Assembly: GCA_008729055.1 (NCBI GenBank)
Contig: SDUX01000008.1
Span: forward strand, 1,054,001-1,118,000
DNA: 64,000 nucleotides
Direction of reading: 5' to 3'
Source: Pyropia haitanensis
Taxonomy: Eukaryota > Rhodophyta > Bangiophyceae > Bangiales > Bangiaceae
Shown here: in pieces, positions 41,690 through 51,909 of the stretch
How positions within the stretch are numbered: the stretch's first letter is position 1
Layout of the letters: each line of letters starts with the position of its first letter
Notes under the pieces: model-generated
The model's input: only the letters and a program-made list of their open reading frames with translations
Databases searched by the model: none
What the model was told of the DNA's origin: nothing
Made by a program: the position numbers and the translations under genes

Positions 41690-42194
41690 GGTGGCCGGTG
41701 GGGTAGGGGGAGGTGCGGACGCTGTGGGAGAAACGACTAACTACAACAAAAAAAACTCTGAACACTATGTACACTGTTGAGATGGACATGCCACACGAGG
41801 GCACCGCGCGCCGCCCCTCCCCACGCCCCTCGCTGTGGCAGGGGATCCCGCGCGCGGCGAAAAGGGGCCGCCGTCGCGGCCGCCGCGCTTCCAGTTTGCC
41901 GATGGCGGCCGCGCCGACGGACCACGCGCCGGTGGCGCAGAATCGCCGTGCAGACTGTTGACCAGTGGAGCGCCGTCGCCGTGTGGGCCACGGACGAGGG
42001 GAGCGCCTCCGCTGTAGCCGGGTCCCGCCGTCACTGGTTGGCGACCCGACGGGCGGCCGGCCGTGAGGAGCCGTTCGCGCCCTGTCGTCGTGCGGACCAT
42101 TGACCCGTTGAGTGCCGTCGCCGGCTGGACCACAAACCCGTAGAGCGCCGTACTGTCCATGTCGGGCGCGCCCCGTCGCCGTGGATGGCTCCCG
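41690..42194. other. Convergent intergenic spacer
   Basis: 500 bp between the 3' ends of the glycosylase and the GATA-finger genes. It contains two imperfect direct copies of a roughly 50-bp unit (ttgacc..tgagcgccgtcgcc at about 41959 and 42099). No gene. Confidence 0.5.
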
Positions 42195-43876
42195 TCACGG
42201 CGCGTCTGGGGGGAAGAGCCGGCCGGCCATGAGCAGCATGGAAATGCCGTGCGCCGGCGGGCGATTCTCTGGCGACTGCGGAAGCAGGGGGGTGGGAACC
42301 GCCGATAAGAAGGGGGTTGGATGGGTGGGAGAGAGGGGGGCAGCCAGCGAAACACGACGCGCAAGAAAGAGGGAGAATCCAATGGACGTGGGTGCGCGGA
42401 CAAGCCAACAATGGGGCACGTAAAGTACAGAGCAGACACATGGAGACAGCGGCAGACCGTGACGGAGCGCCGTGGAGGCCAAGCCAAGCAAGCCACAAGA
42501 GACATAACGCGAACGTCAAACAGCAGCATGTTGAGGAGGACGGCGGGAAATCCAAGAAAGGAAGGTGCGCAAGGCCAGGCAAGAGGTACAAGCAGCAGCG
42601 CAAAGAAAGGATGCGAGCGATGAAGCACAGCGACGTCCACAACCCTGTCAGTGATCAGCCAGAGGCAACCCAAGACCCTCGCGGGGTGCTCCCACCACTC
42701 CACACGGCCCCCCAGCGGCAAAACCCGTCGGGCTTGGCACGTACCCGCGTGAAGTACGACCGCGCCACCTCGTCCGACTCCAGCCCCTCCATGGCGCCGA
42801 GCATGGGCGGCGTCGGCGACATCCGCGGCAGCGCCTTGGGCGACGGCACCGGCGTCGCGCACGGCGAGCCGACCTCGTCCCCCGGCCCGTGCGGGCCTTC
42901 CTCGTGAGCGGCCTCGTCGAGCCCGTCCGCCTGGCCCGCCGCCCACCCGCCGCCGTCTTCGTCAGCGTCGCCATCGCCCACATCGTCGTCACCATCGTCG
43001 TCATCGTCGTCATTGTCGTACGCGCAGGGCAGTGGCGGCGGCGGCGGTGGGGCGGGCGCCGCCGCCGCCACCACCGCCGCGCGCGGTGACGGCGGCTCCG
43101 TCGCCCACTCGCGGTACCACGAGCGGATGGCCGCCTCGCGGGCGGCCGCCGCCGCCGGCCGCCGCCGCCGCGCCTCAATCGCCGCCGCCGACAGGCCATT
43201 GAGCCCGTCAAAGACGCACGCGTACGGCCGCGCGCTGCCGTGCAGGCCGACCGCCCGCTGCCGCACGCGGGTGGTCGGCGGCAGGCCCGCCGCCAGCGCC
43301 GCCACCGCCACTGCCACTGGTGGCCCGCCGCCGGTGGCAGCCGCCGCGCCTTGCGCGTCGGCGGCGGCTGCCGCCACGCCCGCCGCCGCCGTCGGCGCCG
43401 CCCCACGCCGCCGCCGCCGGCGGGCGCGCCCCGCCACCTCCGCCGCCGGCCGCTCTGCCGACCGCCGCCGCGGCGGGCCGCGTGCCGCCGCCGCCGCCTC
43501 CACCGCCGCCGCCGCCGTCGACGACGCGGCGCGGCGTGCCGATGCCCGGCCGGGCCCCCCCCCCGCCGCTGGGCTCGGCCCGCGGCTGCTACCGCGTCGG
43601 CGGCCGGCCGCCGGCGGCGGCGGCACCGGCGGCGCGTCCGCCGCCAGCGTCCCGCCCTGCGCGGCACGCGCGGCGAGGCGGGCGGCGAGGCGCACCGACA
43701 CCCGCGTGGCGCCGGCGGCCGCCGCAGCGGCTGCCGGCCGTGCCTTGGCAACACCCCCCTTGAGGGGCGCGCCCGCCGTGGTGGCGACCGCCGCCGCCGC
43801 CGCTGGCGACCGCCGCGGGCCTTGCCGGGAGCGTGGCCGGTTCGATGGGTGGGCGACGGTGGCCGCAGGGTCCGCT

Positions 43877-43927
<51 letters not shown>

Positions 43928-44481
43928 TGGGGGTCGGGCACGAGGGAGGAGGCACCGCCAGCGGCGGGAGTCCGGGCCGCAGCCGCCGCCGCGTCTGCTG
44001 TCGCCGCCGCGGCGTGTACCCCCGCCGGCGTGGTTGCCCCGGCCGCCACTGCCGCCGGCGTCGCCGGCGGGACCCCTCCGCGGCGGTCGGCGGCCACCCC
44101 CAACACGGTCACCCCCGCCGTCGGCCCCTCCCCCCCGCCGCTGCCAAGCACCGCCGCCGAGCCCGTACCCCTCTTGACAGACGGCGCCCGTGGCGGTGGC
44201 GCGCCCGACGGCGCGCCGCGCGTCCCACCGGCCGCCGCCGCCGCCGCCGCCGTCGCCGCCGCGGCGGCGGCGGCCGTCGCCCGCGCCGCCGCACGGACGC
44301 GCTTGCCCCGCCGCACCCCACACGCGTTGCAGAGCGTCTTGGGGCCGGCGGGGCCAACGCGCCACAGCGGCGTGTCGGTCGCGTTGCACTGGGTGCAGCG
44401 GCGGGGGGGGGCGGGGGGGGGGGGGGGGGATGCCGGGGGGGCGGGGGGGGCGGCCGCGACGACGCCGTCCATGGGCGGCAT
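42195..44481 (-). CDS. GATA-type zinc-finger protein, two exons
   Basis: ATG 44481 ([15 protein letters not shown]). A single GATA finger at about residues 26-52: [32 protein letters not shown], i.e. C-x2-C-x18-C-x2-C, the plant spacing. It is followed by Ala-rich low complexity, a conserved-looking block ([32 protein letters not shown]), an acidic Asp tract and the end [11 protein letters not shown]. There a GTACGT donor starts at 42744. An intron to 42276 (acceptor CCGCAG) leads in phase to a last exon 42275-42195 encoding [20 protein letters not shown] then FPPDAP and stop. Without splicing the frame would run to 42655. The spliced product is 605 residues. Likely a nuclear transcription factor. 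Confidence 0.82.
42276..42744 (-). other. Intron with a 367-nt AG-exclusion zone
   Basis: On the minus strand no AG dinucleotide occurs between 42644 and 42278, immediately upstream of the acceptor. The tract is pyrimidine-rich, pointing to a distant branch point. Confidence 0.65.
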
Positions 44482-46952
44482 GGTGCGATAGGTAGGCGTG
44501 CCTCGGGAAGAACAAGTACCAAAAGGGAGCAGGGGGGGGGAAGAGAGGGGGGCGGGCGAGAGCAAGAAAAAAGGAGACGAGGAAGAAATAGGGGGGCCCG
44601 TACGGCCACCTCACACGTCCCGGCGGCGGCGGGCCAAGCGCGGCCAGCACCGACCAATGGCGACTGCACCGCCCAACGCGGGCGCGCTCCCCGCCGGCAG
44701 CCACGCCACCCGACGCGGGCGCGCACCGCCGCAGCCGCCGCCGACGGCGTGCCAGTAACGGTGCCGTCGCCACCGCGAGCACGCTGCGGGGAGGGCGCGT
44801 CTGCGGGGCGCGCAACAGGCAAAAGGCGCGCACGCTGCGGGCAGCGTGGGACGCGGCGCGCGGCCAGCGTCGGCGACGGGGGGGGGGGGGGGGGGCGGCC
44901 GCTTAAGAAAGGGGCGGCGGGGGGGGGGCGGGTTGCGTGCGCACCCCCGCCGCCCCCCCACCCCAACGCCCCCGGCCACAACGGCCGGTGGGGGTGGCCG
45001 TGGGGGGGGGGGGGGTCCCACCCCGCCCGCCCGCCCACCTGGCCCGGCGATCGCGGGCCGCGACCAGCGCTGCGCTGGCGGCAGGAGTAGGAGGGGGGGG
45101 GGGGTGGCGGCCAGAGCGACGAGCACGGAGGGGCTGTGCAGGTGCAGCTCCCGGCGCCACCCCCGCCCCCCCCCCCCCCCACCGCCAACACCCCCCAGCG
45201 GCACCCCCTCCCCCCCCGCCCCCCACCAGGCAGTTGCAGCAGAGGCCAAAGGGGCCCACGCAGGCACACAGCGGTGGCGGCCTCGGCCAGGCCATCTTTG
45301 ACCAGGAGGGGCCCGTTGCAGTGGGGGGTGTGGGGGGGGGTGGGTGCCCACAAACCCGGGCGGCCAAGGACAGGCACGGGCAGGCGCGGGAGGTCTGTGG
45401 GGGACCCCGACCCGGGTTCAGCCCCGGCGATTGCCGACAGCGGACGAGCCGTGTCTGGGTGCAAGCCGACCAGGACGGGAAGTTTTGCAGATACCAACAC
45501 TTATGATCAACGATGGGGACACACGACGAAGTGGACCGTGATAGAGAATTTCTCAGGTACCTTGTGTAAACCCCTTCCAAGAGCCACCTCACAGAGCACT
45601 GGGAGCCCTGCCGCGCCACTTTACTGCACCGTAAGCAGACAATGAAGCACAAGTGTTCGGACAAGCCGTGAACAGTTGCTTGATCATCGTAATATTCCGG
45701 CATGCACCGTCATGAAACATCGGAATAGAACACAAAAAAACGCACGGTGGGAATTGTCCACAGAGCTGCAGCGGAGGCCAAACCTGTTTGCTCTTGTGCC
45801 ACAGCCACCCGAGCGGAGATTGCCCAGCCGCCGGCCTCTGGGCCAATGACAGCCAACCGTCGCCACGGAGCGGCGCGCACAAGGCCCGGGCGGTGGGTCC
45901 TCCGTCAGCGTCGGTTGCCTCCACCGGAAGGCCGGGACCACACTCGGCAGTGAGCAGCCGATCGGCGGCAGCCTACATCAGTCCCCGAATGAGAAGTACG
46001 AACTGGGAGAGGAGAGCCTTGTGTTGAATTCTGGCCAGGGGCCCCCTCGAGTTCGACTCCGTGTCAGAGGGTCGAGGGGAAAGTACCCACAACTTGTGTA
46101 GTTGCTCGCTGTACATACGTGGAGCTTTGGCTGATGACAAGGATCGAGCGGCAAAGATCGCGGAGGCACCTCCCCTCGTGGTCCAAGCCCGGCATGCAAG
46201 CCCGCACTCCCATCTGCCAGCCCAGCCGCGGCGGGGGGCGACCACCGTTGGGGCCGGCCAAAGACGGGCGTGGAGGTGCACCGGGGGTCCCCGCGTCGGG
46301 TGGGGATGGCCACGCGGCGAGCACCCGCCTTTGCCCGCAGCGGGCGACGCGCCGCCCCCGCCAGCTCGCGGCGTGGTCCTACGTCGCGAGCCGCGGCGGC
46401 GGCCGCCGCCCCTCGCCGCGGCGGCGGCCGCCGCCCCTCGCCGCGGCAATGCGACCGCACCGTCACGGTGGCAGCGGCAGCAGCGGCCCGGCAGATGACG
46501 GGGCGGCAGTCGCGGCAGCGGCGGCAGCGGTGGCGGCGGCGGCTCCGGCGGCGCCGCCCCCCTCCCAGCGCAGCCGCTCGCGCGTTTGCTTGGCCAGAGT
46601 GGAAAAAGGTGGCGACCGCCGGGCGCTGGACTCGTGGCCGCGCGCCGGGGCGTTGGTACCGACCCGGGGCACCCGCCACGGGTCCCCCGCACGCCTGCGC
46701 ACGGCTCCCAAACGAGCAGAAACCACCGGGTCCGACACGCGCCGACCGGCAGCCTCTTCCCGCCGTGATGGCGGCGGCGGGGGGTCTCACCGCCGTGGCG
46801 GTGGTGGCCATCCGGGCGGGCCCGCCGCGGGGCCCGCGCGCACCGCACCGCGGGATACCTAAGAAAACACACGCCCGCACCGACGCGGGCGTCCCGTGGC
46901 GGCGCAGCCATCCGTCGCCAACCAGCGCCGCCGCGGCCGCCGCCGTACGTAC
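44482..46952. other. Long region without a well-supported gene
   Basis: 44880-45240 is GC low complexity with many G/C runs. 45450-46120 is of mixed composition with no gene seen. 46370-46450 has a 28-bp direct repeat (gcggcggccgccgcccctcg core, twice). A minus-strand frame at about 46738-46463 reads SARRSPPFSTLAKQTRERL and may be a further exon of the ankyrin gene, but the splice phase is not resolved. Confidence 0.4.
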
Positions 46953-47603
46953 CGAAAGTACCAAGGTCAGATGTTTCCCGAAACGATGGGTCGACCCCGA
47001 GGCTGCTGCTCTGGCGTGCGACGCCTCACCCAGCAGTCTGTGCGTCTGCACCGTCGACTCTCCAGTTCGGATCGCCTCTTGCAGCGGCGTTTGGTCGTCC
47101 GCATGGGTCACATCGAAGGGGGCCGTCGCGGCCACCAGCACCGCCGCCACCTCCGTCGCACCGAGCGCGGCTGCCCAATGCAGCGGCGTGTCACCCTTCG
47201 CGCCGACCGCATCCACAAGCGTCCCCGCGGCGAGCAGCGCCGCCACCACCGCCACGTCACCAGCGTAGCCCGCTGTTTGGAGCGACGTGCTGCAAGCGCC
47301 GTCGGTCACAGCGACGGACGCCGCCGTGGCAACCAGCGCCTCCACCACCTACGCGTGACCAACCTCGGCCGTCGCGTGCAACGGCGTGCGGCCAATGTCG
47401 TCGTCCGTAGCGACGCATGCCGCAGCGGCGAGCAGCGCCGCCTCCACCCGCACATGCCCGCCGCGGGCCGCTCGGCGAAGCGCCGTGACGCCATCGGCGT
47501 CGGCCTCGTCCACAACCGCCGCCCCGGCCAGGAACGTCGCCACGTGCGCCACGTCACCGTGCTGCGCCGCGGGGTGGAGAGCATCGTAACGATGCCGCAG
47601 CAT
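46953..47603 (-). pseudogene. Ankyrin-repeat protein interrupted by an in-frame TAG
   Basis: ATG 47603 starts MLRHRYDALHPAAQHGDVAH. Six ankyrin-type units follow: ...DGVTALRRAARGGHVRVEAA, GRTPLHATAEVGHA, VVEALVATAASVAVTDGA, QTAGYAGDVAVVAALLAAG, GDTPLHWAAALGATEVAAVL, DQTPLQEAIRTGES. A TAG (plus-strand CTA 47349-47351) falls inside unit 3, between EVGHA and VVEAL, with the repeat pattern continuing in the same frame and no indel. The exon seems to end at 46953 before a GTACGT donor, so downstream exons may exist. Interpretation is open: nonsense mutation, sequencing error or recoding. Ankyrin repeats mediate protein binding; no other domain is visible. Confidence 0.7.
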
Positions 47604-48352
47604 CGTGAACCTGCGGCCCCGCCGCGGCGGCCGCAAGCCTTCGGCGACCGCGCCGACACGAGCGCCTCCCCATCTCCCCACCTCTGGGCGGGGCGTGTCC
47701 CACCCACCACACTACCCCTCCCCCCCACCCAGTTCGCTAGGCGGCAGCGGGGGCAATAGCTCACCAGTCACGTTCAAAGAGCCCAACGACCGCAAACACA
47801 GCGAAGATCACTCTCGGACTAAACGCCAATGGCCATGTCAGTGTCCGCTGTCTCCCGAGTAGCTTTGACGAAAGTGGAACCCGCGTGAATCTCAAGCTGC
47901 TAGGCTATGAAGAGGGGGCGTGCAAGACCAAGAGAAAAGGATACTGGGGAAGAGTACGGAGGCGGGACGTGGCAACAGTCGGCGGGAGGCCACACATAAG
48001 CTAAACCCGCCGACATCTGCCACACCAGTGCAGACCAGGGCAGCCAGTTGAGCGAGTAGTAGCTTTGGGCGCTTCGACCCCAGAGTGTCTCAGCCGCTTG
48101 GCATGGAAGAGCTGCCCATTCATGGCCCGCGCTTGGTCGTGGTGACCCGGCGCCCGCTGACGTACAGCGTACAAGGCTTCCCAGTCCACTCCATGAGCGC
48201 TTTTTGCCGCCTAAGTTGCTTCAACAACTGCCGCTGCACCTGCCCTGCGCTGGTTGATTCATATGCCCGTGCCGTTCGTCGGCACATCGCGCTCGACTGC
48301 AACGGTGGCTGCCAGTCCAGCGAGCGCACCGTCCGGAGAACATCGAGTCATG
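47604..48352. other. Intergenic region left of the palindrome
   Basis: Mixed composition. A small minus-strand frame 48287-48120 (55 codons, containing GQVQRQLLKQLRRQKALMEW) looks protein-like but has no known domain and is not called. Confidence 0.4.
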
Positions 48353-48574
48353 GACCACCCGAAGTCCCGATGGCGTCCGTCGGCAGTGTGCATGTGTTTG
48401 TGCACTCTTCATACCTGAGCGAGGAGAGGGTATAGCTCCCCACACTGCAAGGGAGGCGTTCAATGGGCCAACCCGCAGAACAATGGGGTTGCTGAGGGTG
48501 TAGACATTGAATAATTGACCCAGAATGCTACCAGACAATAAATTACAACATTGGTTTCTCCATCACAACAAGAT

Positions 48575-48679
48575 GGGGTTGTAGCTCAGTGGTAGAGTGC
48601 GCGCTTCGCACGTCATCTGATGACCGTGAGTGCGCGAGGTCCAGGGATCGATATCAAGTCGTTCGCCCCTGCTGCTCCA
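48575..48679 (+). tRNA. tRNA-Ala(CGC) with anticodon-loop intron and extra T-loop sequence, copy 1
   Basis: Acceptor ggggttg/ctgctcc (48575-48581, 48672-48678) contains the G3-U70 pair that defines alanine tRNA, with one U6-U67 mismatch. D arm gctcagtggtagagt. Anticodon stem cgcgc/gcgcg, loop ttCGCa with anticodon CGC at 48607-48609. A 20-nt intron (48611-48630) follows position 37 and can form the hairpin gtcat-ctg-atgac. Variable loop aggtc. T stem caggg (48642-48646)/ccctg (48667-48671), but the loop between is 20 nt instead of 7. The near-canonical B box GGATCGAT sits on its 5' side, leaving about 13 extra nt (48654-48666), a candidate ectopic intron. Discriminator A, then a T5 run. Confidence 0.82.
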
Positions 48680-48684
48680 GTTCA

Positions 48685-48689
48685 TTTTT
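48685..48689 (+). terminator. Pol III T5 terminator of tRNA copy 1
   Basis: TTTTT six bases after the discriminator base of the tRNA. Confidence 0.7.
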
Positions 48690-49674
48690 GCGCCCCGCGT
48701 AGTCCTCACCTACGTGTGTGGGCGGGATCTGTAGGAGTAGGCGACGGGCGGTCGCTCGGCTGACGGAGCACGCCAGAAGCGTCATGTGCTGTCGAAACAT
48801 TGCTACTGCCGGCGTGACACGTGGTGGTGCGTCTGCTGGCGATGATAGACGACGTGCAGTGGTGAGCCAAGAGAAGCAGATGCAGTAGAGTGTGGCACGG
48901 ACTGGGGGGCGACCACCCGCGGGCTGGCACGCGGTATAGAGCGGAGAGTGTCAAGCAGCACAGCGGGGAGTGCTGATCGGCTGGCAATTGTCGCCGTACG
49001 CGGTATCGGAAGCTGCTCACTGCGGACAAGGGGAATGCGGCATTCGCCCACGAGATTCTCGTGGGGGTGGTCAGAACTGTTGCTGCCCGGTGGTGACAGT
49101 TCCGGTTTCCTCGAGACCGAATCTCAGCTGTGATGTGCGGCTGCTGCAGGGGAGAGATGGATATGAGCGCGGTGGACGACTATTGACACCCGTACGTTGT
49201 CAACACCGCCAGCAAACGCTTCCCTCGCGATCGAGACCTCGGTCGAGAGCTCGGAGCCTCGACCACCTCCGGCAGTACAGTACACACACAAAGCACTCTG
49301 AGATCTTGTTGTCTGGCACAAGTTCACTTTCGTCGTGGCCCACCTCACGTTCACGCTCCACTTCATCTACAGTCCATACCACGGCCTTCCGCCGCTGTGA
49401 AAGACGCTTTCTGCTCTGTGCCGTGTGTCAGCCCGCGGGTAGTCCCCCCCAGTCCGTGCCACACTCTACTGCATCTGCTTCTCTTGGCTCACCACTGCAC
49501 GTCGTCTATCATCGCCAGCAGACGCACCACCACGTGTCACGCCGGCAGTAGCAATGTTTCGACAGCACATGACGCTTCTGGCGTGCTCCGTCAGCCGAGC
49601 GACCGCCCGTCGCCTACTCCTACAGATCCCGCCCACACACGTAGGTGAGGACTACGCGGGGCGCAAAAATGAAC

Positions 49675-49779
49675 TGGAGCAGCAGGGGCGAACGACTTGA
49701 TATCGATCCCTGGACCTCGCGCACTCACGGTCATCAGATGACGTGCGAAGCGCGCACTCTACCACTGAGCTACAACCCC
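49675..49779 (-). tRNA. tRNA-Ala(CGC), identical copy 2 in the right palindrome arm
   Basis: The reverse complement is identical over all 105 nt to the copy at 48575-48679, including both the anticodon-loop intron and the enlarged T loop, and it has the same downstream T5 run (49669-49665). Identity of both presumed introns suggests recent duplication or ongoing gene conversion between the arms. Confidence 0.82.
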
Positions 49780-50001
49780 ATCTTGTTGTGATGGAGAAAC
49801 CAATGTTGTAATTTATTGTCTGGTAGCATTCTGGGTCAATTATTCAATGTCTACACCCTCAGCAACCCCATTGTTCTGCGGGTTGGCCCATTGAACGCCT
49901 CCCTTGCAGTGTGGGGAGCTATACCCTCTCCTCGCTCAGGTATGAAGAGTGCACAAACACATGCACACTGCCGACGGACGCCATCGGGACTTCGGGTGGT
50001 C

Positions 50002-50872
50002 AACGACACCACTGTTACTCTTTCGATCGAGTATCGGTCGGTCCATCCTATTTTTTGACCAATCTTCTGCAGCACGGCAACAGAGCAGCCGCCGGTTGCA
50101 AAAGCGACACCATGTAGGTAGCCAGTCGTGCACTCTTGCTTCTGGCGGGGCCATTGGACCGATAATTGACGGCCCCGGAAGAGCCGCATTCCCTCCGCGA
50201 GTCCGGCGGTCTGCATGGCGACTCTCTCAGCCGCATTGGAGTCACTTCGTAGCAGCTAGCACGGCCAGGGGCGTAGCCATGCTCTGTTCAATGTCGGCTA
50301 AAGGAGGGAAGTTGCATCATCCTGCTTGCCACCTCTGCTGCTGGTCACAGGCAGCTGCCCGACTTCGGCCCGCTGGCCGACTCACGTGGGAACACAGAAT
50401 ACGAACGTCCTACCCTTAAACCAGTTCGGCAGTGCTCATGCTCGAAGCAGAAGGGTCACATGCTCATAAGCTTTGGCAGTTGGGAGGACGGAAACAGCAT
50501 AGGGGAAGAGTGGATGGGGGTGCGAGGAACGGGGAAAGCATGAGACTGAGATGAGGGGCAGGAGAGACGAGGCGAAAGGTCAACGGGGTGAGCAAAGAGG
50601 GGACCAAGTTCATGCCGTTCTCCAGTTCGGTAGCAGCGATACGTTTTTGGCCCGGTGCTCCTCTCTACAGCAGGGGCACCGCCGCGGTCCGCCACGGGAG
50701 GGGTGCCCCGCGGGTAGCGCAGCTCATGCCATCATAGAGGGGGTGGGGTGCTCCACCCTGCCGTCTGGCAACAGCAGGCGGCGATTGGCGGGGTCGGTGG
50801 ACGCGGTCGCGACAAGGGTCGGCTCAAGACCAAGGGGCTGCGTCAATGAGTGTCCAGTCCCTTCCCCAACTG
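50002..50872. other. Intergenic region right of the palindrome
   Basis: Mixed composition. On the minus strand 50870-50724 reads PTLVATASTDPANRRLLLPD, natural-looking but lacking a start, possibly a further 3' exon of the neighbouring minus-strand gene. Otherwise nothing recognised. Confidence 0.35.
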
Positions 50873-51909
50873 CTACGGGCTGAAAGGAGAGTCGATGGGG
50901 GGACTGCAAAAAAGTGTCAAGGTGTGGGCGGCTACTTGGACAAGCCCAACGCCTAGCTCTTCGATGGCCACAAGTCTAACGTCCTCCGCGACGCACACAC
51001 ACGCCTTCTGCAACATCCCTCACGACCGCCAAAACGCCAGTGACCTGCCTCGCGTGCACAATCCCTGCGCGCCAGCAGCCTCCGACGCCATAGCTTGCCC
51101 GGTTTATCCCCCCCGGTCCACTCCCAGCTGGTGTGGGCGGTCCGTGCGGTCCGCCCCCCCCTCGCCCGCCCCAGAGTCGCCGCTGCTGGCACCGTGTCGA
51201 ACCCCCTCTGCCGCGGGAGCACCCGCCGCAGGTACCTGCCCCCCCCCCCCCCCTGCGCTCCCCCCCCCCCACCCGTGCTCAGGCGTAGGAAGGTCATGGC
51301 CAGCGCGGTCACAGTCGCGGCCGCCCCAAACACCCACCGTGTTGTCCGGTTCTCGCTGCGCTCCAGCTCCGTGTAGATCTTGGCAACAGCACTCTCAAGC
51401 TTCCGCTCAACCAATGCAACGTCTGACCTCATCGTTGCCACGTCAGCCTTCTCAAGCAGCTGCAGCTCCGCGCGGAGCGAGGCAAAGTCCACCTTGGACG
51501 GCGTCGACGCCGCCGTGCCCTCCGACACGTGCCGCACAATGGACGCAAAGGCAGACGTGATGGCCGAAGACTGGGATGGTGTCAAGCCCGCTGCCGTGAG
51601 CGCGCTATGCAGCTGCAGGGTGTCAAAGGTAGCGGGGTGAATGGCAATGGGAGAGCCGCTGCTGGGCGATGGCCGAGGGGTAGTAGAGGCGGAGGATGCA
51701 GAGGAAGAGGAAGTGTGCTCGGGGGTAGCGCCGGTCGCAGCAGCAGAGGAGGGGTCCTTGCGACAGCCGCCGGCGGCAGTGGAAGAAATGCGCCGTAGGG
51801 AGGGACAGTCGAGTAGCCTGCAGGGGGACCCGCCGAGACTTAACCAAGTGAGCCGCTGCACCTGTAGTCGGGCGACAGGCTGCGACGCCGCCAGCGCCAG
51901 TCGCAACAT
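50873..51909 (-). CDS. DUF1640/CCDC90-like mitochondrial coiled-coil membrane protein
   Basis: ATG 51909 opens with a mitochondrial-type presequence (MLRLALAASQPVARLQVQRL). After a Ser/Thr-rich stretch the family core follows: FDTLQLHSALTAAGLTPSQS, AITSAFASIVRHVSEG, then a coiled coil FASLRAELQLLEKADVATMR, LVERKLESAVAKIYTELERS and a C-terminal membrane helix WVFGAAATVTALAMTFLRL. This is the layout of MCUR1/CCDC90B-type proteins of the inner mitochondrial membrane. After the helix come G runs and a CAG/GTACCT donor at 51235. An acceptor (GTTGCAG, 51008) 228 nt later fits intron sizes seen elsewhere in the window. The final exon could end at 50953 (as-assembled frame) or at 50873 (LVAIEELGVGLVQVAAHTLT...), depending on G-run length. 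Confidence 0.7.

Larger units (their letters stand above)
48353..50001. repeat. Large inverted repeat (two about 576-bp arms, about 500-bp spacer)
   Basis: The left arm 48353-48928 is repeated in inverse orientation at 49426-50001, with near identity over the compared stretches; similarity fades at the inner edge (two substitutions near 48914-48918). The symmetry centre is 49177. Outer boundaries are sharp: beyond ggtggtc at 50001 and its partner at 48353 the flanks are unrelated. Each arm carries the same tRNA gene, transcribed toward the spacer. The spacer (about 48929-49425) has no recognised gene. Confidence 0.9.

Noticed and set aside
46050..46075. tRNA B-box-like gttcgactcc
   Set aside because: No matching acceptor, D or anticodon arms around it.
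48120..48287. 55-codon minus-strand frame (QVQRQLLKQLRRQKALMEW)
   Set aside because: Looks protein-like but has no homologous feature and no clear splice context.
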